Positions 50,178 through 57,224 of a DNA stretch of 64,000 nt are shown here, piece by piece (within the stretch, counting starts at the first letter, position 1; each line of letters opens with the position of its first letter). The stretch is taken from positions 2,109,404 to 2,173,403 of the forward strand of contig CANLQE010000001.1 of assembly GCA_947493215.1 (NCBI GenBank), written 5' to 3'. Under the pieces are notes generated by a model, which saw only the letters and a program-made list of their open reading frames with translations, was not told the DNA's origin and searched no databases. Position numbers and translations under genes: made by a program. This DNA comes from an uncultured Sphingomonadaceae bacterium (GTDB lineage: Bacteria > Pseudomonadota > Alphaproteobacteria > Sphingomonadales > Sphingomonadaceae).

Positions 50178-51212
50178 TTACTTTCCGACGCGCAGGATTC
50201 TAGCATTGTTATAGCCGCGCTTTTGCGCTTGCGCGAGTCCAGCTTTGGCATCATTTTCGCTTGCATAGGGTCCATAGCGGACCCGCCAAATCCGGCCGCT
50301 GCCATCGGACATTACCTTTGCGCCAATTTTGCGCGCCATCGTGTTTGCTCGGTTTTTGTCACCAAAGGCAGCAACTTGAACAACATAGTTTCCCGATGCT
50401 GTAGCCGCCTTGCTTTCTACGGCGCGTTTGGGCGGGTTGCTTGCGCGGCCCGGTCCTTCGATGATAAATTTACCGTCTGTTGATCCAGCTTGGCGAGGCG
50501 CTGGGCCGGTGGAAGGCACATAGGATGCGCCGACACCGCTCTTATTGACGGGTGTTGCTCCTGCTGGAGCGGCGGCTTGTTGAACCGGGGCTTTTGGTGT
50601 CGGCAGTTTTGCGAGGTTTTTGCGAAGGATGGACAGCAGAGAATCCGGTGTTCCTATCCGCTCTGTCGCGACGCTGCCGTTGCGCAATACGGCGCGTTCC
50701 TGTTCATTGGGATTGACTTTGCGCACCCGGACGCCAGCAACGCCTTGTTGATCAATACCCAGCTGCTTAGCCGCGCCATGGGACAGATCAATCAGACGAT
50801 CATTAGCAAAGGGCCCACGATCGTTGATCCGAACCAAAATTGTACGCCCCGTGTCGAGCGCCGTAACTTCTACATAGCTGGGTAGCGGCAGAGTTTTATG
50901 GGCAGCGCTAATCCCCTCAGGATTAAACCGTTCGCCATTGGCTGTTGGATTGCCCGCCAGTTCCTGACCATACCAGCTGGCATAACCGACATCATCATAG
51001 CTTGCGACATCTTCTGGCGTATAGGTTTTGCCGCGAACTTTATAAGGTTCGCCGATTTTCACCGGATAGTCGGATACGGCGCCATAGGCGGAGCCGGGCG
51101 CTGTTGACGGTACACGGACATCGGCATTGTCGTTAACCCCATCAAGGGTGCCGCAACCGGCAAGCAGAGCGGAAAACGCGCTAACGCCTAATAGTTTAAC
51201 TGCGAATTTCAT
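50178..51212 (-). CDS. rlpA: RlpA septal ring lytic transglycosylase with SPOR domain
   Basis: A 344-residue lipoprotein (LLAGC, about residue 20). A double-psi beta-barrel RlpA domain (about 75-160) holds GYASWYGQELAGNPTANGE and the catalytic-type VRINDRGPF. A low-complexity linker leads to a C-terminal SPOR domain (NYVVQVAAFGDKNRA to ARILRVG) that binds denuded septal glycan. Its start overlaps the end of the mltB-like gene by 17 bases, and dacC follows, so three wall enzymes are coupled. Confidence 0.93.
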   Translation of the reverse strand: MKFAVKLLGVSAFSALLAGCGTLDGVNDNADVRVPSTAPGSAYGAVSDYPVKIGEPYKVRGKTYTPEDVASYDDVGYASWYGQELAGNPTANGERFNPEGISAAHKTLPLPSYVEVTALDTGRTILVRINDRGPFANDRLIDLSHGAAKQLGIDQQGVAGVRVRKVNPNEQERAVLRNGSVATERIGTPDSLLSILRKNLAKLPTPKAPVQQAAAPAGATPVNKSGVGASYVPSTGPAPRQAGSTDGKFIIEGPGRASNPPKRAVESKAATASGNYVVQVAAFGDKNRANTMARKIGAKVMSDGSGRIWRVRYGPYASENDAKAGLAQAQKRGYNNARILRVGK

Positions 51213-52236
51213 CTGCCAATAACCCCACTGATAGTCCGTAAAAATTTGAACAATTATAATCCAATATCACGCGGTAATTGCCGGTGAGTAGATAGGCTGT
51301 TTTGCCCGGACCATCGGGCTCGAGCAAGGTTGCCAACACGTCGTCCTTCAAACGACGACCGGTAACCGGAGCGATACCCAGCGCGCGCCATTCGGCCATG
51401 TTCTTCCATTGACTATGGCGTTCGTGAACCCTTGGGCATCGCACAGCTTTAGTCTTATTTTTGATACTGTCCCGATTGAGAGACGCTGGAACGCGAACTG
51501 CGACGCCCCATGGCACGCCACGCCGCCAACCCGCATTGACGAAATAATTAGCGATCGAGGCTACCGCATCAGCTTCACTATTCCAGATATCGGCATAGCC
51601 GTCACCGCTGCCATCTTTGGCTAGACGGAGATAAACAGAGGGCAGAAACTGCGGCTTGCCCATCGCCCCTGCCCAGCTACCCTTCATCGCGGATTGCGGG
51701 ACACCATTGTCGATCATTTTCAGCACTGCGAGAAATTCTGCTTCAAACAAGGATCGCCGCCGACCTTCATAGGCCAGGGTGGCCAACGCTCTGGGAATAT
51801 CGAAATTACCAGTGATCCGGCCGTAATTGGTTTCGTGGCCATAAATGGCCATGATCATCGGGCCGGGCACGCCTGTTTGCCGCTCTACGTCGGCCAGGGT
51901 AGAGATGAGTTGGCGATATTTCGCCTTCCCACCATTAATCCGTGCAGCGTCGACATGCCGGCGCTTATAGGGCGCGAATGGAGGAATTGCGCTATTTGGC
52001 CGGCCGCCAGGTTGGGATTGATCAAGCTGGATGACACGGGGGTTGTACGTCAGACCGGGAAGCACTCTGTCCAGCGTGCGTTGGCTGACGCCCTGTTGCA
52101 GGGCCTTTTGGCGTACCTCTTGTAGATAGCTGTTAAAGCCGCTTGTCGACTGCGCAACCGCAGCATTGTCACTATGGGCGGACGGCAGGCTAAAAAATGC
52201 AAGAGCGCTACAGGCAATCGCAGTGGTTAAACGCAT
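51196..52236 (-). CDS. Lytic murein transglycosylase (MltB family)
   Basis: A 346-residue periplasmic enzyme. A signal peptide begins at ATG 52236 (MRLTTAIACSALAFFSLPSA), with AAGGGAAG-type ribosome site (GAAGGGAAG). The lysozyme-like core has the catalytic Glu in IMAIYGHETNYG and the conserved GSWAGAMGKPQFLPSVYL, DIWNSEADAVASIANYF. Longer in-frame starts up to 52380 add a Cys-rich prefix that is not signal-like and are rejected. Rest of the family cleaves glycan strands to anhydro-products. Confidence 0.92.
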   Translation of the reverse strand: MRLTTAIACSALAFFSLPSAHSDNAAVAQSTSGFNSYLQEVRQKALQQGVSQRTLDRVLPGLTYNPRVIQLDQSQPGGRPNSAIPPFAPYKRRHVDAARINGGKAKYRQLISTLADVERQTGVPGPMIMAIYGHETNYGRITGNFDIPRALATLAYEGRRRSLFEAEFLAVLKMIDNGVPQSAMKGSWAGAMGKPQFLPSVYLRLAKDGSGDGYADIWNSEADAVASIANYFVNAGWRRGVPWGVAVRVPASLNRDSIKNKTKAVRCPRVHERHSQWKNMAEWRALGIAPVTGRRLKDDVLATLLEPDGPGKTAYLLTGNYRVILDYNCSNFYGLSVGLLADEIRS

Positions 52237-52465
52237 GAAAAACTTCCCTTCTTCAATATGTTGTCGCACAATCTGACTCCGAGGGGAATCCCTAAATATC
52301 GCAGATGAACAACAGCTTGCCGGATAAGCGCATTTATAACAGCCTTTTCCCCCAAAGTTTCCTCCAAATTGGTTGTGCATGATTCAAGATCGCTGTGAGC
52401 GGCTCACAGACTGAATTACAGGGCTTGCGTTGTCGCGGTTCGCTATGTAATGCGGCGCCCAGTGA

Positions 52466-52555
52466 GGTGCGGTGGCAGAGTGGTCGATTGCTCCAGTCTT
52501 GAAAACTGGCGGGCCAGCAATGGTCCCGAGGGTTCGAATCCCTCCCGCACCTCCA
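52466..52555 (+). tRNA. tRNA-Ser (anticodon UGA)
   Basis: A 90-base class II tRNA with long variable arm and encoded CCA. Acceptor GGTGCGG pairs with CCGCACC, anticodon loop CTTGAAA, variable arm about GCGGGCCAGCAATGGTCCC, T loop TTCGAAT. The base before CCA is T, not the usual G for serine tRNAs. Confidence 0.93.
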
Positions 52556-52597
52556 CTATCTTTTCGGCCAGCAATATCTCTAAACCTTGATCGGTTC

Positions 52598-52807
52598 TTA
52601 ACCGTTAGCGGTACCTGGCTCCGGCCCTTCCTCACTTCTTTCAGGGACATAGGGCTCGTCCTCCGATTCACTGGGCTCCACAGGGCCTGCGTCAGGATCA
52701 TATCCTTCCGGAATATATTCATCGGATGATGACTCGACATCGTCATTGGCCGATACACAGGCGCTCAACAACAAAAGTGCGGCGCCGGACAGGGCTAGCT
52801 TATACAT
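52598..52807 (-). CDS. Small highly acidic lipoprotein
   Basis: A 69-residue protein with lipobox LLSAC (Cys17) after a short signal (MYKLALSGAALLLLSAC). The mature 52 residues are almost all Glu, Asp, Ser, Pro and Gly with no hydrophobic core, so it is probably disordered. A ribosome site (AAGGAAA) precedes the ATG. No function is recognised. It is alone, downstream of tRNA-Ser on the opposite strand. Confidence 0.65.
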   Translation of the reverse strand: MYKLALSGAALLLLSACVSANDDVESSSDEYIPEGYDPDAGPVEPSESEDEPYVPERSEEGPEPGTANG

Positions 52808-52965
52808 GATGGATTTCCTTCTTGCCGGTCCCGCCTGCTTTAAGGAATGCCACAGCTACAATAGCCAATGAGTCGCGCGAATATTATGCGATGTTATGAG
52901 CAATAGCTGAGACTTGTAACAATCTTGCAATCGCCCAAATAATAACGAAAAAGCCGAGAATTGCG

Positions 52966-53310
52966 CTATTCTTCTCGAACCGGCCTCGTGCTGGAACTCA
53001 GATATCCTGCATAACCCTCGGTAAAAGCAGTCAAGACACCGTCCGCTTCTTCCGTTGCATAGGCCATCGCCTCTTGTTCGGTGCTGCCAAATTCCATCTC
53101 ATCCTTTTTCATCGCAGCAATCATCGCGCTGCGTTCATCCGGGCAAGCGTCGACAACCGCTTTTCTGAAAGCGCCGCGTGCAGTCTTCTTGTCCAAATGA
53201 GTGATCGTGAAATCGGTAACACAATTGGAATAGTTAACCCGGCTCGTTTCTGCATCGGCCATACCGGCGGTGGCAGCAGTTAAGAGGGCGACAGTTGATA
53301 AAATAAACAT
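52966..53310 (-). CDS. Small exported protein of unknown function
   Basis: A 114-residue protein with a signal peptide (MFILSTVALLTAATAGMADA). The mature part has two Cys (SNCVTDF and DACPDERS) that may pair, and is charged and helical. A very strong ribosome site (TAGGAGGA) precedes the ATG. It lies between the acidic lipoprotein gene and the sulfotransferase operon, with 128 and 158 bp gaps in which nothing else was seen. No family recognised. Confidence 0.7.
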   Translation of the reverse strand: MFILSTVALLTAATAGMADAETSRVNYSNCVTDFTITHLDKKTARGAFRKAVVDACPDERSAMIAAMKKDEMEFGSTEQEAMAYATEEADGVLTAFTEGYAGYLSSSTRPVREE

Positions 53311-53438
53311 AAAATCCTCCTAAAATTTATATCGCAATATATCATATTCTGCTGGTTTGACGCTATGAAAACTGCAGAGGATAGCGATTGAAAACACCCG
53401 CTAACAACTGACGGAAAATCAGCATTTTTATCCAAATA

Positions 53439-54179
53439 TTAGAGAATCTTGAGCCGATAGGCTGATAACTGGTTGTAAAATTCTCTGCACGCATCCGCGA
53501 CTCGCTGTTGTGGATCGGACAGCGTCGGCGTCGTTTCTTTGGGGGGAGCAAATGTGGTTGTGTCCACCACCCGGTTATACCAATGAGATGCCCAAATTCC
53601 ATCCGTATCCCGCGTGCCCGTTTGCCAAGCTAACATCGCGGCATCCCAAGCAATGCCAAGCGCTTGACATAATGCTTTCAAATAGCCTTCCGGATTTTGC
53701 AATATGTCGGCGCTATCCAGCACGATAGGCGCCACTCCGGTCATCTGCGCGGCTTGATCCAGATAATTTAACTGCCGCTCATAGCCCAGATCATCGGGAG
53801 TCACTTCTACCCGCTTGGCAGCATAGCTGGCAACAACATGGCCAGGATCGCGGATCAGGAAGGCGTGGCGATGATCCGGAAAGTCCGCGATAGAAACCTT
53901 GTCGACCATGTGGTGCGGCATATGTTTCTGATACCAGAGCGTCTTTCCTTCAGGAACTGATCCATTCATCGCCTTTGTCACAGAGGACCAGTTTATATCC
54001 ATCGACGCGATAATATCGTCAGCCATAGGCTGGCGCATGCCGGTCGTTTTCAGAAAAGCCCCATAAAAAGGTTCATCGGTCACCGCGCAGTCGCCGCGAC
54101 TGCCAAAGCTGCGCATCATCGCGGTTGAGATATTGCGCGGTCCGGACCACATAGCGATGCGAACAGGATGTGACGTCAT
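53439..54179 (-). CDS. Sulfotransferase family protein
   Basis: A 246-residue P-loop protein resembling sulfotransferases. The phosphate loop for PAPS is in MWSGPRNISTAMMRSFGSR (about 9-27), and the 3'-phosphate-binding-like segment is HRHAFLIRDPGHVVASYAAKR. Its ATG overlaps the stop of the class IV aminotransferase gene by four bases. The acceptor substrate is unknown; pairing with an aminotransferase suggests modification of an amino compound, but this is inference. Confidence 0.82.
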   Translation of the reverse strand: MTSHPVRIAMWSGPRNISTAMMRSFGSRGDCAVTDEPFYGAFLKTTGMRQPMADDIIASMDINWSSVTKAMNGSVPEGKTLWYQKHMPHHMVDKVSIADFPDHRHAFLIRDPGHVVASYAAKRVEVTPDDLGYERQLNYLDQAAQMTGVAPIVLDSADILQNPEGYLKALCQALGIAWDAAMLAWQTGTRDTDGIWASHWYNRVVDTTTFAPPKETTPTLSDPQQRVADACREFYNQLSAYRLKIL

Positions 54180-55084
54180 GCCGCCGTGTCGCTTTCGATC
54201 AGGCCTTTGTAAAGCGTCTGCAATCGCTCCACCACCGGTCCCCTGCCCTTGCTCAATATCCGTCCATCAACCTCGATCGCAGGCACCACTCCGGCGAAAG
54301 TTCCCGTTACAAAGGCTTCGTCCGCGCCGTAAACATCAGTGAGAGAGAAATTCTTCTCAAACACAGGAATATCATTCTCGCGGCATAGCTTGATAACATT
54401 GCTCCGCGTAATCCCGCCGAGGCAATAATCACCGCTACTGGTCCAAACTTCACCTTTGCGAACGATGAAAAAATGGGTGCTGTTGCAGGTCGCAACAAAG
54501 CCCTGCGGATCAAGCATCAGCGCTTCATCCGCCCCCGCCTGTGTCGCCTGAATACAGGCGGTTATGCAGTTTAATTTGCTATGTGAGTTTAATTTCGGGT
54601 CCTGTACTGCCGGATCGCCGCGCCGGACATGCACGGTAAACAGGCGGATGCCATTTTCCACCGTACTGGGAAGCGCTTCTTTATATTCCGGAATGATCAC
54701 GATGGTTGCCGGCGAAACGATCACCCGGGGATCCTGATAAGGCGTGGAACGGATGCCCCGCGTCACCATCAGGCGAATGTGACAGCCCGTCATACCATTG
54801 GCTTCAATCGTCTCGTAAAGGCGCGCAATCAAATCGTCCCGGCTAATGCCGATATCCATCGCAATCGCTTTTGCGCCCTCGAACAGGCGGTCCATATGCG
54901 CATCCAGAAAGGCAATCTGCCCCTTATGCACACGCAGCCCTTCCCAAACCCCGTCACCAAGCATGAAACCGCTGTCAAACACCGACACCATGGCCTCGGC
55001 CCGCGGCGTTATCGTGCCATTGACGTTAATCAGGATGGTTTCGTTACGAGGGTCCTCGACATAATCATGAGTGCCTTTTGCCAT
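54176..55084 (-). CDS. Class IV PLP-dependent aminotransferase (branched-chain/D-amino acid type)
   Basis: A 302-residue fold-type IV enzyme. The PLP lysine is in LNSHSKLNCITACIQA, with family motifs SVFDSGFMLGDGVWEGLRV near the N-terminus and YCLGGITRSNVIKLCREN with FVTGTFAGVVP at the C-terminus. It may act on branched-chain keto acids, D-Ala, or aminodeoxychorismate; sequence alone does not decide. A good AAGGA site precedes the ATG. It is second in an amidohydrolase-aminotransferase-sulfotransferase operon. Confidence 0.9.
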   Translation of the reverse strand: MAKGTHDYVEDPRNETILINVNGTITPRAEAMVSVFDSGFMLGDGVWEGLRVHKGQIAFLDAHMDRLFEGAKAIAMDIGISRDDLIARLYETIEANGMTGCHIRLMVTRGIRSTPYQDPRVIVSPATIVIIPEYKEALPSTVENGIRLFTVHVRRGDPAVQDPKLNSHSKLNCITACIQATQAGADEALMLDPQGFVATCNSTHFFIVRKGEVWTSSGDYCLGGITRSNVIKLCRENDIPVFEKNFSLTDVYGADEAFVTGTFAGVVPAIEVDGRILSKGRGPVVERLQTLYKGLIESDTAA

Positions 55085-55085
55085 C

Positions 55086-56357
55086 CTATTGTCCTTTTAT
55101 AACTGTTCCGCCTTTGACGACGATATCGACATCTTCCAATTCGCGCACATCGGCCAGTGGATCACCGTCAACGGCGATAAAATCAGCGTGATATCCGGCC
55201 TTTATCCGCCCGACCTGATCGGCTTTGCCAAGCGCATCGGCGGCATTAATTGTGGCTGAGCGAATGGCTTCCAGCGGCGTCATGCCGTAGTCGACCATGA
55301 TCTTAAACTGCCCGCCCGCTATGCCATGCGGCATGACGCCGGCGTCAGAACTGAATACCATCTTCACGCCCGCCTGATGTGCAGCGCGGAAGTTATCGCG
55401 TTGCAGCTGCGCAATCTGCCGATCTTTGAGAAGATTTTCCTCCAACACCCCGTTTTTCTTACCTTCTGACTGGGTATATTCGGTGTTGAAAATATCCATC
55501 CCGAAATAGGTGCCGTTCTTTTTCGCTAGATCAATACCTTCTTTGTCGACCAGGCTGGCATGCTCGATTGTCGTAAAACCGGCGCGGATAGCCGTTTTAA
55601 TCCCGGCAGCGCCATGGGCATGAGCGGCGGTCTTCAGACCCCATAGCTTCGCTTCATCAACAATAGCGCTGAGCTCCTCCAGCGACAATTGCTGTTGCCC
55701 TGGCTCGGTATTGCGAGAAAACACGCCCCCTGTGGCACAGACTTTAATGACTTGAGCGCCATATTTGCGTTGTTCGCGGACCTTTTTGCGCAGTTCCCTG
55801 GGCCCATCCCCCACTGCAGGCGATTTGGCCTTGAACGAAGGCGGCAGGAACGTCTGATCGCAATGGCCCCCGGTTGCGCCCAAGGAATAACCTGCCGGCG
55901 TGATCCGCGGTCCAGCAATCAGGCCTTCGTCAATCGCCTGCTTATAGGCAATATCCGAATAGTTATCGGAACCGATGTTCCGAACGCTGGTAAATCCTGC
56001 CTCCAGCATAGCGCGCGCATTGGCGACACCCTGCACGGTGAAAAACTGATCAGTGAATTGCAGACTGCTATAGCCGCCATAAAGCGGATTAGCGTCGAGA
56101 TGGACGTGCATGTCGATCAGGCCAGGCAGGATTGTGACGTCACCGAGCGCTATGGTGCGCGACTCCGCTGGTTCAACCGGGTCATTTTGATCCGTAACGC
56201 GAGCGATTTTGCCATCGGTGACGATAATGACGGGATATTCGATATATTTGCCGCTATCGACATCCAGCATCCGGTCGGCCGTATAGACGATGCTTTCTGC
56301 ATTGGCAGTCGCAGAGAAGGTGAGAGATAGTGCCAGTAAGCCTTTGATCGGATTCAT
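55086..56357 (-). CDS. Exported amidohydrolase family protein (imidazolonepropionase-like)
   Basis: A 423-residue metal-dependent hydrolase. A signal peptide (MNPIKGLLALSLTFSATANA) targets it to the periplasm. Metal ligands are the HxH of GLIDMHVHLDANP, the Lys in VIKVCATGG, His in TAAHAHGAAG and TIEHASLVD, and Asp in FSSDAGVMPHG. Relatives are Xaa-Pro and aryl dipeptidases; the substrate is undetermined. GAGGGGAA precedes the ATG. The aminotransferase starts one base after its stop. Upstream lie palindromic repeats. Confidence 0.9.
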   Translation of the reverse strand: MNPIKGLLALSLTFSATANAESIVYTADRMLDVDSGKYIEYPVIIVTDGKIARVTDQNDPVEPAESRTIALGDVTILPGLIDMHVHLDANPLYGGYSSLQFTDQFFTVQGVANARAMLEAGFTSVRNIGSDNYSDIAYKQAIDEGLIAGPRITPAGYSLGATGGHCDQTFLPPSFKAKSPAVGDGPRELRKKVREQRKYGAQVIKVCATGGVFSRNTEPGQQQLSLEELSAIVDEAKLWGLKTAAHAHGAAGIKTAIRAGFTTIEHASLVDKEGIDLAKKNGTYFGMDIFNTEYTQSEGKKNGVLEENLLKDRQIAQLQRDNFRAAHQAGVKMVFSSDAGVMPHGIAGGQFKIMVDYGMTPLEAIRSATINAADALGKADQVGRIKAGYHADFIAVDGDPLADVRELEDVDIVVKGGTVIKGQ

Positions 56358-56378
56358 CGATTGTTCCCCTCTTTCATT

Positions 56379-56449
56379 CCTCTCCCCTTTGAGGGAGAGG
56401 ACAACGAAGACTTAGCGCCGCCGGTGCTTAGTCGCAGTCGGAGAGGGGG
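56379..56449 (+). repeat. Palindromic repeat unit A (forward)
   Basis: Starts with the GC hairpin CCTCTCCC / GGGAGAGG (loop CTTTGA), then a second imperfect hairpin built on GACTTAGC ... GCTTAGTC, and ends in GGAGAGGGG. First of five related copies around the DUF559 gene; it is the most divergent at its 3' end. Confidence 0.85.
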
Positions 56450-56481
56450 CAGCGTCTGAACACAAAGCCAGTGCATGTTGC

Positions 56482-56554
56482 CCACCCCTCTCTAAGACTT
56501 GCTAAGGCAATAAATTGCCAAGCCAAGTCTTTTCTCTCCCTCAGGGGGAGAGAA
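56482..56554 (-). repeat. Palindromic repeat unit B (reverse)
   Basis: Same architecture in reverse orientation: read on the minus strand it runs from the CTCTCCCCCTGAGGGAGAG hairpin through GACTTG ... GCAATTTATTGC ... CAAGTC to AGAGGGGTGGG. Faces unit A, making an inverted pair. Confidence 0.85.
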
Positions 56555-56615
56555 GTAAAATCTACATCCCTCAATCTGCGCTCATATGATCGGATTTACG
56601 ATATTATTCTATTTT

Positions 56616-56684
56616 CCTCTCCCCCTGAGGGAGAGGAAACCAAAGCCTTAGCAATTTATTGCTTAGGCGACGTTGGTGAGGGGT
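56616..56684 (+). repeat. Palindromic repeat unit C (forward), encodes the DUF559 C-terminus
   Basis: Hairpin CCTCTCCCCCTGAGGGAGAGG, then ACCAAAGCCTTAGCAAT paired with ATTGCTTAGGC...TTGGT, then TGAGGGGT. The reverse strand of its right half supplies the last nine codons and stop of the DUF559 gene. Confidence 0.9.
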
Positions 56685-57027
56685 GCTGAGAAAGCGCATC
56701 CAATATCGCAGTCAAAACTCCCTCTAAATTCTCGTTTATCTCATTATTCCAGAAACGTAGTACCGTATAGCCACGTTCCTCCATCCATTTATCGCGCCTT
56801 GCATCATGTCCACTATCACTATGCTGCGATCCATCTGCTTCAACAACCAGTTTCATTTCCTGACAAACAAAATCAGCGATATACGGGCCAAGTGGCTGCT
56901 GCTTGCGGAATTTGAAATTACTCAACTGTCGGTTGCGGATGCGATTCCACAGAATGTTTTCTTGTGGCGTCATTTCGCGGCGTAGATGTTTGGCGCGTTT
57001 GAGTGTGATTGGCTCATATCCAGTCAT
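56656..57027 (-). CDS. DUF559 domain protein (Vsr-like endonuclease fold)
   Basis: A 123-residue protein of the DUF559 family, related to very-short-patch-repair and PD-(D/E)xK nucleases. The N-terminal LRREMTPQENILWNRIRNRQ is diagnostic, and the nuclease-type residues appear as PYIADFVCQEMKLVVEADGSQH and VLRFWNNEI. Its last residues (HPSPTSPKQ) are encoded by repeat unit C, and its start lies 20 bases from repeat unit D. The gene and its two inward-facing repeats form a compact cassette of about 500 bp. DNA nicking or cleaving is inferred from the fold, not shown. Confidence 0.88.
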   Translation of the reverse strand: MTGYEPITLKRAKHLRREMTPQENILWNRIRNRQLSNFKFRKQQPLGPYIADFVCQEMKLVVEADGSQHSDSGHDARRDKWMEERGYTVLRFWNNEINENLEGVLTAILDALSQHPSPTSPKQ

Positions 57028-57045
57028 AACCTTCTGCGCGCCTTC

Positions 57046-57114
57046 TACCCCTCACCAAGATTTTCTAACGAACAAGTTCGTAAGCAAATCTGTCCTCTCC
57101 CTCAAGGGGAGAGG
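57046..57114 (-). repeat. Palindromic repeat unit D (reverse)
   Basis: Read on the minus strand: CCTCTCCCCTTGAGGGAGAGG hairpin, AGATTTGCTTACGAAC paired with GTTCGTTAG..AAATCT, then TTGGTGAGGGGTA. It mirrors unit C across the DUF559 gene. Confidence 0.88.
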
Positions 57115-57145
57115 AAAAGTGGCCGAAACTGCAAAGAACAACCCT

Positions 57146-57216
57146 CCTCTCCCCTTGAGGGAGAGGAAACCAAAGCCTTAGCGCCGTAGGCGGTTAGGCG
57201 ACGTTGGTGAGGGGTA
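57146..57216 (+). repeat. Palindromic repeat unit E (forward)
   Basis: CCTCTCCCCTTGAGGGAGAGG hairpin, ACCAAAGCCTTAGCGCC paired with GGCGGTTAGGC...TTGGT, then TGAGGGGTA. It lies nine bases from the 3' end of lpdA and could end its transcript. Very similar to unit C outside the inner stem. Confidence 0.9.
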
Positions 57217-57224
57217 ACGTCTGA

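Noticed and set aside
52237-52380. N-terminal extension of the MltB-like protein
   Set aside because: It is Cys-rich and not conserved-looking, while the internal ATG has a clear ribosome site and opens a good signal peptide.
56379-57216. Possible CRISPR array
   Set aside because: The units alternate in orientation, are 70 bp and palindromic, and lack regular unique spacers or cas genes.
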